Position numbers and translations under genes: made by a program. A stretch of DNA of 64,000 nt, taken from contig NZ_JBNAGJ010000001.1 of assembly GCF_049803795.1 (NCBI RefSeq), forward strand, positions 248,001 through 312,000, read 5' to 3'. The notes beneath the pieces were generated by a model. The model did no database searches and was not told where the DNA came from. It was given only the letters and a program-made list of their open reading frames with translations. This document shows, piece by piece, positions 8,472-17,268 of the stretch (position 1 is the stretch's first letter; each line of letters opens with the position of its first letter). This stretch comes from Thalassobius sp002708925. GTDB taxonomy: Bacteria; Pseudomonadota; Alphaproteobacteria; Rhodobacterales; Rhodobacteraceae.

Positions 8472-8971
8472 ATGTCGATGGGCGTGCCATCGCGCACCAT
8501 GGCATAAATCTCTTCAATTTGCCGATCACTGACCGCAATACATCCGGCGGTCCAGTCCTGCTTATTCGTTGGATCGATCCCCCGCCTCGGGCCACCGTGG
8601 ATAAAGATATCACCCCCTGGAGACTGGCCCTGAGCTGCCGCAAAAGCGCGGTCGGCCGCATTCGGGTACGAAATGCCAATTGAGAGATGAAACAGGCTCT
8701 CGGGATTTCGGCGGTCGATGGTATAGGTTCCTTCGGGCGTGCGTCCGTCGCCCTCGAATTGCTTGTGCCCTTCCGGGGCAAAACCAAGCCCGACCGGGTA
8801 AGAGCGCAGCACGCCCTGCGCTCCATCGAGAACGAGCAGTCGTTGAGATTTGTAGAGGCGCAGGCGTGTCACGCCAGGGCCAGTGTACGACCTGAATTTG
8901 TTGGCGCATCCGGCCAAGAATGTCGCGACCGCACCAGATAGGAACAGCCGTCTCGGTAATTTTGTTATCAT
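8462..8971 (-). CDS. L,D-transpeptidase lipoprotein (YkuD domain)
   Basis: 169 residues from ATG 8971, with a lipoprotein signal ending in LAGC (Cys22). The YkuD catalytic block has His125 (FIHGGPRRG) and Cys144 (WTAGCIAVSD). These enzymes make 3-3 peptidoglycan cross-links or attach proteins to peptidoglycan. A TTG start at 9037, right after the ATPase stop, is possible but would place 22 charged residues before the signal, so ATG 8971 is preferred. It follows the P-type ATPase gene and probably shares its metal-inducible promoter. Confidence 0.9.
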   Translation of the reverse strand: MITKLPRRLFLSGAVATFLAGCANKFRSYTGPGVTRLRLYKSQRLLVLDGAQGVLRSYPVGLGFAPEGHKQFEGDGRTPEGTYTIDRRNPESLFHLSIGISYPNAADRAFAAAQGQSPGGDIFIHGGPRRGIDPTNKQDWTAGCIAVSDRQIEEIYAMVRDGTPIDIYA

Positions 8972-9037
8972 TACTGCCCAATGCCTCTTCTTTGGAGGTT
9001 CGTTTTGCCTATCTGATACAGCGTTGCCTTCCGCCAA

Positions 9038-11383
9038 TCAATGGCCGTGAGCCAGCGCGCCCTTTGCCAATTCCTCGCCAACTTGCTCTCCGCCGCGCGG
9101 TCCTTGATCGTTGTCGCGCGCTCGTAACAACCGCAAGGCATTCGCGACAACGAGGAGCGAAACCCCGACGTCTGCCGCGATCGCGCCCCACATGGACGCC
9201 ATGCCAAAGGCGGTCGCGACTACGAAGACTGCCTTGGTTGCTAAAGACAGGCCGATGTTCTGTTTGATGATCGACATAGTCCGGCGCGAATGCCCGATCA
9301 GCCATGGAACTTTGCCGATATCATCGGTCATGAGCGCGATGTCCGCCGTTTCAATCGCAGCGTCCGACCCAACTGCGCCCATTGCGATGCCGTAATGCGC
9401 ACGCGCCATTGCCGGTGCGTCATTCACTCCGTCCCCGATCATTGCGACGGTGCTATATTGTGCGACCAGCTCCTCGATCGCTGTGACCTTGTCCTCGGGC
9501 AAGAGTTCTGCACGCACCTCGTCGATGCCGACCTCGGCAGCCACTGCACTTGCGGTGGCCGCGTTGTCACCCGTTAGCATGATGATCTTTTTAACGCCTT
9601 GAGCGTGCAAGCGCGCGACAATGCCCTTGGCATCTGGCCGGATCCGGTCACGCAGTTCGAGAACGCCGCTGACGCCTTTCGCGTCACCGATCGCCACAAG
9701 CGTGCTTCCAGCGCCTTCGATCTGATTGCGTAGATCAGCCGGGATATCCCCGCCAAGGCCCTTTTCCTCGGCAAACCGATCGGAGCCGAGCCATATGGAA
9801 TGACCATCCATTTGACCCTCAAGGCCGCGTCCTGGAACGGTTCGGGTATCCTCGGCGGCGAAAATTTTTATTCCGTCTCGCTCTGCACGGCCAAGGATCG
9901 CCCGTGCCAGAGGATGTGACGAGCGCGCTTCGAGGGCAACGGCCCGTGCCATCAATTCGGCTTCGCTTGTGCCGCCAAGCGGATAAATGGCCGCAACCTC
10001 GGGCTCACCCATGGTGATCGTACCGGTCTTGTCCATGGCCAGTGCTGTCGTGCGACCCGGGGCTTCGACATAGGCTCCGCCCTTGATCAGCACACCGTTG
10101 CGCGCCGAGGCGGCGAGGGCCGCGACAATAGAAACTGGAGTCGAGATCACCAAAGCACAAGGGCAGGCGATGACCAAAAGAACCAAAGCGTTGTAGAACC
10201 AAAAGCCCCAATCGCCGCCCGCGACAAGTGGGGGGATTACAGCAATGAGAATGGCAAGCACCATCACAACTGGCGTGTAAATGCGGGCGAACTTTGTCAC
10301 CCATTGTTCGACCTCCGCGCGACGCGAATGCGCATCGCCAACCATGCGAATGATCTTGGACAGAACCGTGTCAGACGCGGCCTTCGATGCCCGTACAGTC
10401 AACGTGCCCTCACCATTTATGGTGCCCGCGTAGACATCGTCGCCTGCCTCCTTTGGCACCAAGGCGCTTTCACCCGTAATAGGGGCCTGGTCGACGGCTC
10501 CCGCCCCGTCGACAACTTCTCCGTCGAGAGGAATGCGGTCACCACCGCGCACGATGAACTTGGTTCCAATAGCAACGGCCGCTGCAGGCATATCAGCCTC
10601 AGACCCATCATCGTTAATAATCCGCGCCGTCGGAGGCGCGAGGTCGAGAAGTGCCGAGACAGCATTCCGTGCGCGCCCGACGCTCCAGCTTTCAAGATAC
10701 AGTGAAAGTGAGAAGAAAAACGCAACAGTCGCGGCCTCAAAGAACTCTCCAAGTGCGATTGCACCGGCAACGGCAACCACCATCAACAGGTTCATATCAG
10801 GAGAGATCCGACGCGCAGACGACCATGCTTTAGGTGCGACCAGCCACACACCCAATAGAATAGCGCCAGCGAACAAGGCGATTTCCGCAATTGGCATCGC
10901 GGCTTCACCATGGCCGGAAAAAATGCCGATGGCCCCGCCGATGCCAGTTTCAACAAGGTGGTAAATGAACCCCGCCGCCCAAAAGCCTCCGCTCAGCATC
11001 GTGAACAGCTTTTGTTTCTTCAGATGTGCAGCCTGATCAGCGCTGGCGTCCTCGACATCCCACGGTTTGGCCGTCATGCCAGTTGATGCGACCGCCTTGA
11101 TGATGTTGTCCGAGGACACTGACGTGCCACCTTCAAGAACGGTCATTCGGGCATTGATGACATCAAAGGCCAGAAATTCCGTCCCACCGACCTCCGGCCC
11201 GACGACCCGGTTAAGGATAGAAACCTCTTCGGCACAATCCAAACCGTTGACGTGGAAACTCCGTCCATCGGAGGCGCTGACTTGCGTTGGCGCGACAGCG
11301 TCACCGCCGCAGCAACTTGTGCCTGTTTCTGCAGAAGAAGCAGCGGCATGATCGTGATCATGATGAGCAGCAACGTGTGGCAT
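9038..11383 (-). CDS. zntA: P1B-2-type heavy-metal translocating ATPase (Zn/Cd/Pb export)
   Basis: 781 residues. The N-terminus is rich in His and Cys (HHDHDH, TSCCGGD), followed by a ferredoxin-like metal-binding domain whose usual CxxC is reduced to GLDCAEE. The core has CPC in VIACPCALVIST, the phosphorylation site DKTGT, and the GDGVND hinge. The late membrane segments show N-x7-K (NIGLSLATK) and D-x-G (ADVGVS), which mark the Zn/Cd/Pb subgroup. It pumps these metals to the periplasm. Driven by the MerR-type promoter at 11416-11446. Confidence 0.95.
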   Translation of the reverse strand: MPHVAAHHDHDHAAASSAETGTSCCGGDAVAPTQVSASDGRSFHVNGLDCAEEVSILNRVVGPEVGGTEFLAFDVINARMTVLEGGTSVSSDNIIKAVASTGMTAKPWDVEDASADQAAHLKKQKLFTMLSGGFWAAGFIYHLVETGIGGAIGIFSGHGEAAMPIAEIALFAGAILLGVWLVAPKAWSSARRISPDMNLLMVVAVAGAIALGEFFEAATVAFFFSLSLYLESWSVGRARNAVSALLDLAPPTARIINDDGSEADMPAAAVAIGTKFIVRGGDRIPLDGEVVDGAGAVDQAPITGESALVPKEAGDDVYAGTINGEGTLTVRASKAASDTVLSKIIRMVGDAHSRRAEVEQWVTKFARIYTPVVMVLAILIAVIPPLVAGGDWGFWFYNALVLLVIACPCALVISTPVSIVAALAASARNGVLIKGGAYVEAPGRTTALAMDKTGTITMGEPEVAAIYPLGGTSEAELMARAVALEARSSHPLARAILGRAERDGIKIFAAEDTRTVPGRGLEGQMDGHSIWLGSDRFAEEKGLGGDIPADLRNQIEGAGSTLVAIGDAKGVSGVLELRDRIRPDAKGIVARLHAQGVKKIIMLTGDNAATASAVAAEVGIDEVRAELLPEDKVTAIEELVAQYSTVAMIGDGVNDAPAMARAHYGIAMGAVGSDAAIETADIALMTDDIGKVPWLIGHSRRTMSIIKQNIGLSLATKAVFVVATAFGMASMWGAIAADVGVSLLVVANALRLLRARDNDQGPRGGEQVGEELAKGALAHGH

Positions 11384-11415
11384 GAATTATCCTTAGATTC
11401 GCGACTATTTTGATA

Positions 11416-11446
11416 AGGATACGAGCTACAGCAACTAGAGCTTCAA
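11416..11446 (-). promoter_or_regulatory. MerR-type promoter for the P-type ATPase unit
   Basis: On the reverse strand TTGAAG (11446-11441) and TATCCT (11421-11416) are 19 bases apart, with the dyad CTCTAGTTGCTGTAG between them. It is placed 33 bases upstream of the ATPase start at 11383. Confidence 0.85.
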
Positions 11447-11622
11447 GAAGAAAAACGACAGCGCGTCCGATAATCGTTTGAACTACGAAAACCTGCCTCA
11501 ATTAGTCACCTTCCAACAACGCGCCGGAGCAAGTTTTGAGGCCGAAGGCGGGAACGATTGAATATCGTCTGGCTTTCATCATATCAGCGAAGCAACACTG
11601 TTTGAGTAAAGGGAGCCAAAAG

Positions 11623-11898
11623 ATGATCAAGCGAAATGCAGCCGTATTCACACTTATACCGCTCGTGAGCGCTTGCGCGGTCACTATGGGCGAGCCCGAC
11701 GACGCAAGCCCGACACCTTCCATTCCTGAAGAGGTGATTGCTATTGCGGGACCCAACCAAGATCTCATGTCAGCTTTCTTGCGTCCTGAGGACAGTTGCT
11801 ATTGGTACATGCACAATGGCCCGGTTGAAAGGACACCTCTGCCGCTTCGGACTGCTGACAACCGTCCCATCTGCATTCAACAGCCCGCTGAAACGTAA
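11623..11898 (+). CDS. Small putative lipoprotein of unknown function
   Basis: 91 residues from ATG 11623, preceded by GGGAG. The signal peptide ends in LVSAC, a good lipobox (Cys about residue 17). The mature part is acidic, with DSCYWYMHNGP and a final cysteine in RPICIQ, suggesting a disulfide. The upstream in-frame ATG at 11536 is rejected because it would bury the signal. Its own promoter is unclear; a strong terminator follows at 11900. No family recognised. Confidence 0.75.
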   Translation: MIKRNAAVFTLIPLVSACAVTMGEPDDASPTPSIPEEVIAIAGPNQDLMSAFLRPEDSCYWYMHNGPVERTPLPLRTADNRPICIQQPAET

Positions 11899-11899
11899 C

Positions 11900-11945
11900 A
11901 ATGAAAACGGCCCTGAATTCATCAGAGCCGTTTTCATTCTTTTGC
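11900..11945 (+). terminator. Rho-independent terminator
   Basis: A 12-bp inverted repeat, AATGAAAACGGC (11900-11911) with GCCGTTTTCATT (11927-11938), is followed by a T-rich tract. Placed just after the small lipoprotein gene. The stem may also serve the convergent L,D-transpeptidase gene. Confidence 0.85.
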
Positions 11946-11968
11946 AGTGATCGATGATGCTTTGGCTG

Positions 11969-12631
11969 TCAGCTAGTGGTGAGCACGCTATCCGAAGCGG
12001 AGTAAAGATATACAGTCGAACCCATTTCGACATTTGGATAAAGCGCATTGATATGCGCCATCACCATCCGAACACAGCCTGAACTCGCGCGGCCTCCAAT
12101 CGATCTGGGGTGAGGCGTGCCATGAATACGCAGATAGGTATCACGCTGTCCGACGTAGAGGTAAATCGCACGAGAGCCGAGGGCATTTGTCGGACCAGGC
12201 TCCATGCCGTCAGCCCACTGGGCGTTCACAGGGTCACGCTCAATCATTGATTGGGTCGGTGTCCAATGCGGCCACTCGACCAGACGGCGCACCGTATAGG
12301 TGCCCGGTTCGTAAAGATTGCCGCGCGCAATCGCGACCCCGTACCGCATCGCCGTGCCACCTTCTTCGATGTGGTAGAGATATCTTGCGACAGCATCGAC
12401 ATGGATATCACCAGGCACCAACCCATCCCGCGCCTCGACCCGTTGCGGCAGGAATCGCGGTGCAAGACCCCATGGGTTGGATGTCTCAAGAACGAAGTTT
12501 TCTGGAGTAACTTGTGCGTCCCAAGCCGCTTTTTGTGACCCCGTCGGCCATGTGTTGGCGAAAGCGGGCGACGAAAGTGGTGCCGAGAATAGGGCCGTCG
12601 TGGTCGCGATGAAATGGCGTCTTGTCAACAT
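11969..12631 (-). CDS. L,D-transpeptidase (YkuD domain), twin-arginine-like signal
   Basis: 220 residues from ATG 12631. The N-terminus MLTRRHFIATTTALFSAPLS looks like a Tat-type or Sec signal, followed by a periplasmic YkuD domain with His170 (IHGTPHPRSIGG) and Cys186 (SSGCVRM). An in-frame ATG exists at 12760, but the promoter at 12693-12723 lies downstream of it, and GGAGAAG precedes 12631, so the shorter start is correct. Probably cross-links peptidoglycan or anchors envelope proteins. Only distantly like the transpeptidase at 8462. Confidence 0.92.
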   Translation of the reverse strand: MLTRRHFIATTTALFSAPLSSPAFANTWPTGSQKAAWDAQVTPENFVLETSNPWGLAPRFLPQRVEARDGLVPGDIHVDAVARYLYHIEEGGTAMRYGVAIARGNLYEPGTYTVRRLVEWPHWTPTQSMIERDPVNAQWADGMEPGPTNALGSRAIYLYVGQRDTYLRIHGTPHPRSIGGRASSGCVRMVMAHINALYPNVEMGSTVYLYSASDSVLTTS

Positions 12632-12692
12632 TCTGATTTCTTCTCCGTCTTGATCGTCAATTTGCGGACCAAGTGCCGCGTATTCCGAAAGA

Positions 12693-12723
12693 CACTTACA
12701 ACCTACACCAACTAGAGGTTCAA
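12693..12723 (-). promoter_or_regulatory. MerR-type promoter for the second L,D-transpeptidase
   Basis: On the reverse strand TTGAAC (12723-12718) and TAAGTG (12698-12693) are 19 bases apart, with CTCTAGTTGGTGTAG between them. The dyad is nearly identical to that before the P-type ATPase (one base differs). It ties a cell-wall enzyme to the metal sensor. Confidence 0.82.
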
Positions 12724-13370
12724 AGAAAATCTTCGCTTCACACAAATTTGTGTTTTGCATACCAACGACAAGTGGTCATGCGATAGATAGCAGCAAAAAA
12801 TGGCCGCTTTCGGGAAAACCCGGCGGTGGCGTGAGCTTCCCCTTAAATCGGGGCTGAAAAAGGTCGAACGATAGCTTCATGCGGATTCAGGTCATTTGTG
12901 CGGCGTGCAGCATCGGGGACTCTGGGCTCCAAGCGGACATGCGGCAGCGCAACGAATTATTCGATTTCGAAGAAGTTTCAATGTCGGCTGCAGGTGGTTC
13001 AGCATGAAAGGCTCCTACCTACCGAGTTTCATTCTTTTTGACGGTCCGAAAAACATATCTTCCCAAATATGGATACGAGCCCGCGCATTGGTGCGCGGGC
13101 GACAAATTCCAATCGACTGCACCGGGGTTCAACGGGCCGTTGGCCCGTTCACCCCGATCCAGACACCATTCTTTTTGTTTGGTCCGCCCAACATCCCTGA
13201 CCGTGGCGGTCAACCTTAGTCCATCCCCAAAATCAGCCACCAATTTCCCCTGTCTCGCGGGCGAGTCATTCCTTGCGGAGCAAATTGGCGTCTGATTTTG
13301 GCGCAGACATTTTCTTCGCAAATGTGGCCGATTGACAGCCCCGTTCAGGGCCGTGGGTCGGGCTTTGCGA
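12724..13370. other. Non-coding, structured junction sequence
   Basis: No convincing gene. Open frames here lack family features and good ribosome sites. A 9-bp hairpin (GCCCGCGCA with TGCGCGGGC) occupies 13079-13100, and a second inverted element (ACGGGCC...GGCCCGT) lies near 13132-13147. The composition resembles degenerate intergenic sequence between the metal cluster and the mobile elements. Confidence 0.5.
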
Positions 13371-13940
13371 TGAAGTTGGAAGAGATCAAAGCAGCAGTGG
13401 ACGCGGGCAGATGATGTTCGGGCCGAGTTCGAAGCGCTGGCTTCAAAGAGGGCGCGGCTGGTTTACGAGCTTTGCGTTGGAACAGGCCAGCGTATTGGCG
13501 ATGTCGTGAAGATGAAATGGGAGCACTTCTCCGATGAAGGATTCGATTTCACGCAGGGCAAAACCGACAAGCCTCTTTGGATCCCGCTCACCGACCGCCT
13601 GAAAGCCCATCTCGACGGGCTCGCACGAACGGACGGCACCGTTGTGACCGACGCGAAAGGTCGACCAGTGAGTTACCGTATCGTTGCCGAGGAAATGCGT
13701 GCCATCAAAAAGAAGATGAAGCACGAGAAGGCGAGCTACTACAAAACGCACGGGCTCAGGAAAAACGCGACGATCGAACTTTATCTGGCTGGATGTGATG
13801 ACGAGATGGTCAAGGCCGTCACCGGCCACTCAGGTGTTGAGATGCTAAAAAAATACGGTGGACCTATCCGGCAAAGAGAGCTCGCGAAGCGTGCTCAAGA
13901 GGCAAGAAATCAAATGGAACGAAGCAAGACCGAAACGTGA
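13371..13940 (+). pseudogene. Remnant of a tyrosine recombinase fused to a truncated small phage-type gene
   Basis: At 13371 a start reads MKLEEIKAAVDAGR and stops at once. From about 13414 another frame reads the catalytic half of a phage integrase: the arginine block GTGQRIGDVVKMKW, THGLRKNA (HxxR), VTGHSG and a final tyrosine in KKYGG. The N-terminal arm-binding and core-binding domains are missing. Only the last 144 residues have an ATG (13506). It is therefore a dead integrase lying 67 bases outside the left att repeat of the island, likely left by an earlier element at the same site. Confidence 0.75.
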
Positions 13941-14006
13941 AAGTTTCAACGGTTGTTTCAAAAATGGCAGTGAAGGAGAAGAAGGATGACGCAAGTCATT
14001 GATTTT

Positions 14007-14022
14007 ATTGGAGGCGAGTACC
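14007..14022. repeat. attL-like direct repeat (copy of the tRNA-Cys 3' end)
   Basis: The 16 bases ATTGGAGGCGAGTACC are repeated exactly at 29663-29678, where they are the 3' end of the tRNA-Cys gene. This copy lies 130 bases upstream of the integrase start. Together they mark the ends of a 15.7-kb integrated island. Confidence 0.85.
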
Positions 14023-14151
14023 ACGGCCATCCGCACTCCTCTTTATTGATCTTAAAGCATTTTTTCAATTTCGTGACGATTTGCCTTTCCTCTCTTCTCC
14101 TCTCGAGTTATCTTTCGAACTGTAAAATAGGGGGGTAAATAGGAGCGAGAT

Positions 14152-15426
14152 TTGCCGCGTCGTACTCTCAAAGAACTGACTGCCTTTCAAGTCGATAAAC
14201 TGGACAAGCCGGGATACCACAGGGTTGGCGGAGTCAGCGGGCTATGCTTGCAGGTAAAGGCGTCCGGCTCTCGTTCTTGGGTGCTTCGGATGACATTTGG
14301 CGGCAAGCGTCGTGACTTGGGGCTTGGGAGTTATCCCTCTGTGACATTGAGTATGGCTCGTGAGCGGGCGCGGATGTCCCTTGATCGGGCATGGGCGGGC
14401 TTTGATCCAGTTGAGGAGAGGCGAGCACTCAGGGAGCAGTCCAAGCCACCTGCTGAAGAAACAGCGGCCAAGACTTTCAAGCAATGCGTTTTGGAGTTTT
14501 GCCAAGACAAAATCATGCACCAGAAGAACGCTCACCGTGCTCGTCAGCAGTTTGAGAATTCTTTGGAGGCATATGCGTTCCCAACGATGGGTGATTTGCC
14601 CGTCGACAAGATCGAGCTGGATCACATTCTGCAAGTTTTGCGCCCGATCTGGAAAGAGAAGCCGGACACGGCCTCACGGGTGCGGAGCCGAGTGGAACGC
14701 GTATTGAATTGGGCCGCTGTGAGCGGCCATCGGACCGGCGAGAACCCGGCAAGGTGGCGCGGCCACTTGGATCAGATTTTGGCCCCCCCGAGTAAGCTGC
14801 ATAAGCAGGGTCACCATCCGGCGTTGCCGGTAAAGGATATGCCCGAGTTCATGCGGTCACTTAAGAAGCGTAAAGTGTCAAATTCGGCTCTTGCCCTCGA
14901 ATTTCTCATCCTGACGGCCAGCCGCTCTGGCGAAGTGCGAAACGCGGAATGGGATGAAATCGACTTCGAGCAAAAGGTTTGGAACGTACCCGCCGGACGG
15001 ACGAAAACTGGCAAAAGCCACCGTGTCCCGTTGTCGGAGCAAGCCATGGCCGTCTTGGAGGCGACACCCCGCCTCGCCGGAGCCAAAATCATCTGGAGTG
15101 GCACTTCCGGCAAACCCATGAGCGACATGACTATCGCGGCGATTGTTAAAAAGATGAACGCAGCAGAGGAAGCTGCCGATGGGGACGGTTGGAAGGACAC
15201 CCAATCGAACCGGGTTGCGACACCTCATGGTTTTCGCTCGACTTTTCGTGATTGGGCTGCAGAAGAAACGGAATGGCCACGCGAAATGGCCGAAATCGCC
15301 CTCGCACATAATATGGGATCAGCCGTTGAACGTGCATATCGGCGGTCAGACATGCTTGAGCGTCGTCGGGCGATGATGCAGGATTGGGCCAACTTTGTTC
15401 ATGGAAAACAAAGCCCTAATTCTTGA
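14152..15426 (+). CDS. int: P4-type tyrosine recombinase/integrase
   Basis: 424 residues from TTG 14152 (AGGAG eight bases upstream; no ATG fits). The N-terminal DUF4102 domain has VGGVSGLCLQVKASGSRSWV and GLGSYPSVTLSMARERA. The catalytic domain has the first Arg in LTASRSGEVRNAEW, HxxR in PHGFRSTFRDWA, and the tyrosine in VERAYRRSD. Such integrases insert islands and satellites into tRNA 3' ends. It is next to the left att repeat, and tRNA-Cys at 29665 is the probable target. A terminator follows at 15475. Confidence 0.95.
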   Translation: MPRRTLKELTAFQVDKLDKPGYHRVGGVSGLCLQVKASGSRSWVLRMTFGGKRRDLGLGSYPSVTLSMARERARMSLDRAWAGFDPVEERRALREQSKPPAEETAAKTFKQCVLEFCQDKIMHQKNAHRARQQFENSLEAYAFPTMGDLPVDKIELDHILQVLRPIWKEKPDTASRVRSRVERVLNWAAVSGHRTGENPARWRGHLDQILAPPSKLHKQGHHPALPVKDMPEFMRSLKKRKVSNSALALEFLILTASRSGEVRNAEWDEIDFEQKVWNVPAGRTKTGKSHRVPLSEQAMAVLEATPRLAGAKIIWSGTSGKPMSDMTIAAIVKKMNAAEEAADGDGWKDTQSNRVATPHGFRSTFRDWAAEETEWPREMAEIALAHNMGSAVERAYRRSDMLERRRAMMQDWANFVHGKQSPNS

Positions 15427-15474
15427 TGGCATCCGCAGATTGACAATGTACCGATGAATCAGTAGCGGTATAGG

Positions 15475-15493
15475 CAGGCCGTCAGCCTGTTTT
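15475..15493 (+). terminator. Probable terminator of the integrase gene
   Basis: CAGGC (15475-15479) and GCCTG (15485-15489) form a short GC-rich stem followed by TTTT. It lies 50 bases after the integrase stop. The rest of the gap up to 15707 shows no gene. Confidence 0.55.
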
Positions 15494-15707
15494 GGAGGTT
15501 TGACGGGTTACCTTGTGTCTTTGATCGAGAGTAACATAGGCGGTGATGCGCCAATGACCTGTGGGCCTTTGACAAGGCTGCGACTGACCCAAAACTAGGT
15601 CGCGAACCGCGTAGATGTCCCAATCAGTTCGCAACTGCTGGGATTCCGTGGATTTTTTCTCCCACCGCTCTTCCCAGCACCTCAATCTCAAGACTGAAGG
15701 TGTATCC

Positions 15708-15968
15708 ATGACGTCACTCGACAAAACCGTCGGGGCTGGATCGCGGGCGGCGCAAATCGACTTTGCTTCGCTGCCTGACCAAGCCCTGTTGAACGCAAAA
15801 CAAGTACGGGCATTGTGTGCAATGTCCCCAGCCGTCCTTGATCGCAGGATCGCGCAAGGGCGTTTCCCTGTGCCCAACTATCACGGGCGTAACCGTGTCT
15901 GGCCTTGGGCCAAGATCAAGGCGTGGTTGGAACTGGCAGCACAGCAGGAAGCCCCGGTTGGCGAATAG
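15708..15968 (+). CDS. AlpA-like helix-turn-helix regulator/excisionase
   Basis: 86 residues from ATG 15708, with GAAGG upstream. The middle reads LLNAKQVRALCAMSPAVLDR followed by GRFPVPNYHGRNRVWPWAKI, the pattern of small AlpA/MerR-like winged-helix proteins of P4-type elements. These usually activate the integrase or act as excisionase. An earlier ATG at 15615 is possible but has no good ribosome site. A second AlpA-type gene is at 17269. Confidence 0.8.
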   Translation: MTSLDKTVGAGSRAAQIDFASLPDQALLNAKQVRALCAMSPAVLDRRIAQGRFPVPNYHGRNRVWPWAKIKAWLELAAQQEAPVGE

Positions 15969-16107
15969 GTTTTGGTGGTCGGATTCGCATCGACCACCAT
16001 TCAGGCTGCCGTAGCTAGTCAAAACTCACCACATCAATCTGCAACAAAACGAAGCATGAGAAGTCCGATGAAACGATCGGTTTTTCAATCAATGAAGGAA
16101 AAGGGCA

Positions 16108-16779
16108 ATGACCCATAGAAGTTTGATCACCCAAAACGAATTCAATCTCATTACCACCGCGATCCAAGGCTTGCTTGAGACGACGGGCCACACGAAAACC
16201 GTAGTCGGAGGTTGCGCCATCTTCGCGTGTTTTGGAGCCGCAGTAATGAATTCAAAGCTCAACATCCCGTGCCGCCCTGTCGCGGGTGCATGGCAGTTGC
16301 ATCATCCCAATGGGCAGTGCGTACTTGGAATTGGTCAGGAAGAGGAACGCCGCATCCATGCGAATGAGAACGGCTTCCACATGTGGGTTCAGACCGAAAC
16401 ACACATCATCGACTTCATGTCACCTCTTTATCCGGAGGTTTTCCCTGAAGTGCATTCCGAGGCTCCGATTCCGCGGCGTGTGCTTCAAGTTCCTCGCAAG
16501 GACGACGCGAAGGATATGGGTGAGTTTCTCAATGGCTCCCCTCTGTTTACGCTTCCCAGTCTTGATTTGACCAAGTCCTTTGTTGAGGGAGTGGCGAAAA
16601 GCTCCAGCTCTCAGGATCTGTTGAATGTGTTTTTGTCGTGGTGGTCCGGCTTGGAGAAGGAACCTCACTTGGGAATAGAACTGGAAAAGAGTACCGGTGA
16701 GTATCTGGAAATCTGGCCCTCTGACTGTAAAGCGGAAGGCGTCTGGAAAGGCCCCGGTGTTATTGCCCACGGTGTTTAA
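16108..16779 (+). CDS. DUF2026-like protein with transglutaminase-like catalytic pattern
   Basis: 223 residues, no signal peptide. It reads VVGGCAIFACFGAAVMNSKL, then IPCRPVAG, then NGFHMWVQTETHIIDFMSP. The order Cys, His, Asp in these blocks is that of transglutaminase/papain-like folds, and the overall protein resembles the DUF2026 family. Ribosome site AAGG lies upstream. It sits between the two AlpA-type genes of the satellite core. The role is unknown; a cysteine peptidase or amidase is one possibility. Confidence 0.65.
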   Translation: MTHRSLITQNEFNLITTAIQGLLETTGHTKTVVGGCAIFACFGAAVMNSKLNIPCRPVAGAWQLHHPNGQCVLGIGQEEERRIHANENGFHMWVQTETHIIDFMSPLYPEVFPEVHSEAPIPRRVLQVPRKDDAKDMGEFLNGSPLFTLPSLDLTKSFVEGVAKSSSSQDLLNVFLSWWSGLEKEPHLGIELEKSTGEYLEIWPSDCKAEGVWKGPGVIAHGV

Positions 16780-17268
16780 GTAACCGGGCGGGGCCTGTTG
16801 CACTTGCGGTCGAGCTCGTGACTGTCAGGTGGACAGGGTGACCCCGCCCCATCAACGGCTGCTCGGGGGAGAGCGTGCCACCGGCTACCGGTTCAGATCG
16901 AATCCACGAGCGCAGCCCATTTCCCGAAAAATGAAATATGAAACCAATCTTGTGTTTATCGACTGATCCTGCGGTCGCCAGTTCGTGCGAGCGCGCGCGA
17001 CAGGTGCGTTAGATTGTTTTGGACGGGCTTGCACGCAGCGTATTTTGCGATTGATGCCACTGCCCAGTTTGGTAATTTTGACCTGCCTACAAGAGATTTG
17101 TCCCAAGAGCGTAACGACAAACGCAGGGCCGGTGAGAGGCCGGTAGTAGGACGGCGGGGCCGAAACGGCTGGGAGGCCCCTTAAAGAAACGTATGACCCA
17201 CGGACCGTAGTCACCCACTAAACATCTTGCTGCTTGGGCAGCAGGATCGTTTCAGCTTGGAGATGACT
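16780..17268. other. Intergenic region with GC-rich inverted sequence
   Basis: No gene is visible in these 489 bases. GGGCGGGG (from 16786) can pair with CCCCGCCC near 16842, which may end transcription of the DUF2026-like gene. The region before 17269 contains the ribosome site GGAG of the next gene. Promoter elements are not obvious. Confidence 0.4.

Noticed and set aside
12896..13219. Forward frame of 107 codons in the junction region
   Set aside because: No ribosome site, spans hairpins, and its composition does not look coding.
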